Notes under the pieces: model-generated
The model's database searches: none
The model's input: the letters and a program-made list of their open reading frames with translations, nothing else
What the model was told of the DNA's origin: nothing
In this document: in pieces, positions 5,188 to 5,910 of the stretch
Numbering within the stretch: the first letter of the stretch is position 1
Layout: each line of letters starts with the position of its first letter
Translations under genes and position numbers: made by a program
NCBI GenBank assembly: GCA_003456095.1
Contig: DMPF01000252.1
Coordinates: forward strand, 1 to 5,910
DNA: 5,910 nucleotides
Direction of reading: 5' to 3'
Source: Bacillota bacterium
GTDB lineage: Bacteria; Bacillota; Dethiobacteria; DTU022; UBA8154

Positions 5188-5466
5188 TTGACAGCTGATG
5201 AACTGCTTTGCATCCATTTGACAGGGATTGTGCAAGGCGTAGGAATGCGTTACTATGTAAAAGACCTGGCCGGAAAAATGGGGCTGAGGGGATTTGTGCA
5301 GAACACGCCTAACGGGCGGGTTAAATGCATGGTTCAGGGAGATAGGGCAAAACTGGAGCTGTTTGTTACTGCACTAAAAAATGCTCCCCGGGGGCGGGTT
5401 ACCGATGTTACCGTAGAATCATCTGCAGTGGCGGAAGTTTTTTCAGACTTCCATATTCGCTTTTAA
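5188..5466 (+). CDS. acyP: Acylphosphatase
   Basis: This small cytoplasmic enzyme hydrolyses the carboxyl-phosphate bond of acylphosphates. The 92-aa product has the usual family length. The signature GIVQGVGMRYYVKDLAGKMG contains the phosphate-binding loop with the catalytic Arg (in GMR), although the usual GRVQGV reads GIVQGV. GFVQNTPNGRVKCMVQG contains the catalytic Asn and the second signature. It ends in the FHIRF strand typical of the family. The start is TTG. It is the only plus-strand gene here, divergent from the XRE regulator and convergent with ylxP, whose stop codon overlaps its own. Confidence 0.95.
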   Translation: MTADELLCIHLTGIVQGVGMRYYVKDLAGKMGLRGFVQNTPNGRVKCMVQGDRAKLELFVTALKNAPRGRVTDVTVESSAVAEVFSDFHIRF

Positions 5467-5744
5467 AGAATTTCCTGTTCAATAAATTCAATCTCCACCC
5501 GGCCATCAAGTTCAATATGGTTTACTACGCTGTGTATCAATTTTTCCAGATGACTTTTTTCGTTACTGACAACAGCAAAACCAATTCCCGCCCTGCGTAA
5601 AGCATCGTGGCGCTCCACCTCGGCAATGGAGATGTTGAAACGATGACGGAGCCGCTCTATAATGCTTTTGACAATATTCCGCTTTTCTTTCAAAGAATTT
5701 CCCTCCGGCAGGATCAGGCCAAGCCGGCAAATACCTGCAAACAT
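5463..5744 (-). CDS. ylxP: YlxP-like DUF503 family protein
   Basis: This is a 93-aa protein of the DUF503 family, often found in Gram-positive genomes near translation genes such as infB and rbfA. Its biochemical role is not firmly known; a link to ribosome maturation has been proposed. Family features are the opening MFAGICRLGLILPEGNSLKEKR, then the RLRHRFNISIAEVERHD helix-strand and RRAGIGFAVVSN. I prefer ATG 5744 because it aligns with the family start. ATG at 5762 adds six residues; neither has a well-spaced ribosome site. The gene appears to follow the partial gene at the right edge by a few dozen bases. Its TAA lies within the TTAA shared with the convergent acyP stop. Confidence 0.88.
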   Translation of the reverse strand: MFAGICRLGLILPEGNSLKEKRNIVKSIIERLRHRFNISIAEVERHDALRRAGIGFAVVSNEKSHLEKLIHSVVNHIELDGRVEIEFIEQEIL

Positions 5745-5786
5745 TTTCCTTTCAATATGCATCTGCTTTTTTATCTTAACCCCCCT

Positions 5787-5910
5787 TTAAATGCCCTTTA
5801 ATTGTCCGGCTTCCCATCCGGCCAGCGGAACCAGGAGGCCATCCGATGCGGCAACAACCCATATTTTTAGCTCTTCCTGCAGTTTACGGGCCAACAGATG
5901 CGGTTTTTCT
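5787..5910 (-). CDS. 3' end of an unrecognised gene (partial)
   Basis: An open frame enters from the right edge on the minus strand and gives 40 residues before TAA at 5787-5789. It includes HLLARKLQEELKIWVVAASD and then GLLVPLAGWEAGQL. The pattern is a helix, a hydrophobic strand and a loop, as at the end of an alpha/beta domain. I do not recognise the family. It has the same direction as ylxP and lies 24-42 nt upstream of it, so they are probably co-transcribed. Too short for a functional call; the reading frame itself is plausible from composition and context. Confidence 0.55.
   Translation of the reverse strand, partial: EKPHLLARKLQEELKIWVVAASDGLLVPLAGWEAGQLKGI

Noticed and set aside
1..5910. 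CRISPR array, insertion sequence, transposase or attachment site
   Set aside because: No regularly spaced repeats, transposase-like frames or terminal inverted repeats were seen. The tRNA genes carry no nearby integrase or duplicated tRNA end within the window.

Overview
The window looks like a chromosomal piece of an anaerobic, Gram-positive-type bacterium. The best guess is Clostridia, near the Peptococcaceae/Desulfotomaculum-like Firmicutes. This is inferred from the gene content (tRNA-dependent amidotransferase gatCAB, YlxP/DUF503, MobB, SinR-like XRE regulators), from strong Shine-Dalgarno sites in front of TTG starts, and from near-perfect sigma-A promoters. No lineage-specific marker is present, so the taxonomy is tentative.

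From right to left, most genes run on the minus strand. At the right edge is the 3' end of an unrecognised gene (5787-5910), followed by ylxP. The ylxP stop codon overlaps that of the convergent plus-strand acylphosphatase gene (acyP). acyP diverges from a regulator gene with three tandem XRE helix-turn-helix domains. The two share a compact 145-bp control region with back-to-back -35 boxes, an inverted repeat and an 11-bp tandem repeat. After the regulator, in the same frame just past its stop, lies a 46-codon tail resembling the C-terminus of a DUF421/YetF membrane protein, probably a gene relic. Then come mobB, gatC (overlapping mobB by ATGA), gatA and gatB. A strong promoter follows and drives tRNA-Asp(GTC) and tRNA-Lys(TTT); the latter is cut by the left edge.

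The most striking observation is the GatA subunit. It is full length (485 codons, no frameshift) and clearly homologous to the amidase subunit of the Asp/Glu-tRNA amidotransferase. Yet all three residues of the Ser-cisSer-Lys catalytic triad are replaced (Lys to Ala78, cis-Ser to Ala150, nucleophile Ser to Glu174). The two residues known to hold glutamine, Arg and Asp, are also replaced (Leu354, Ala421). GatB, which carries the kinase/transamidase site, and GatC keep their conserved motifs. The operon therefore appears to encode a GatCAB-like complex whose own glutaminase is dead. It might use free ammonia or an ammonia donor in trans, or it may have a new role. It is a good candidate for an undescribed variant system.

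The tRNAs next to gatB are not its expected substrates: tRNA-Asp has G1:C72 rather than U1:A72. Their own promoter suggests independent expression, although no terminator separates them from gatB.
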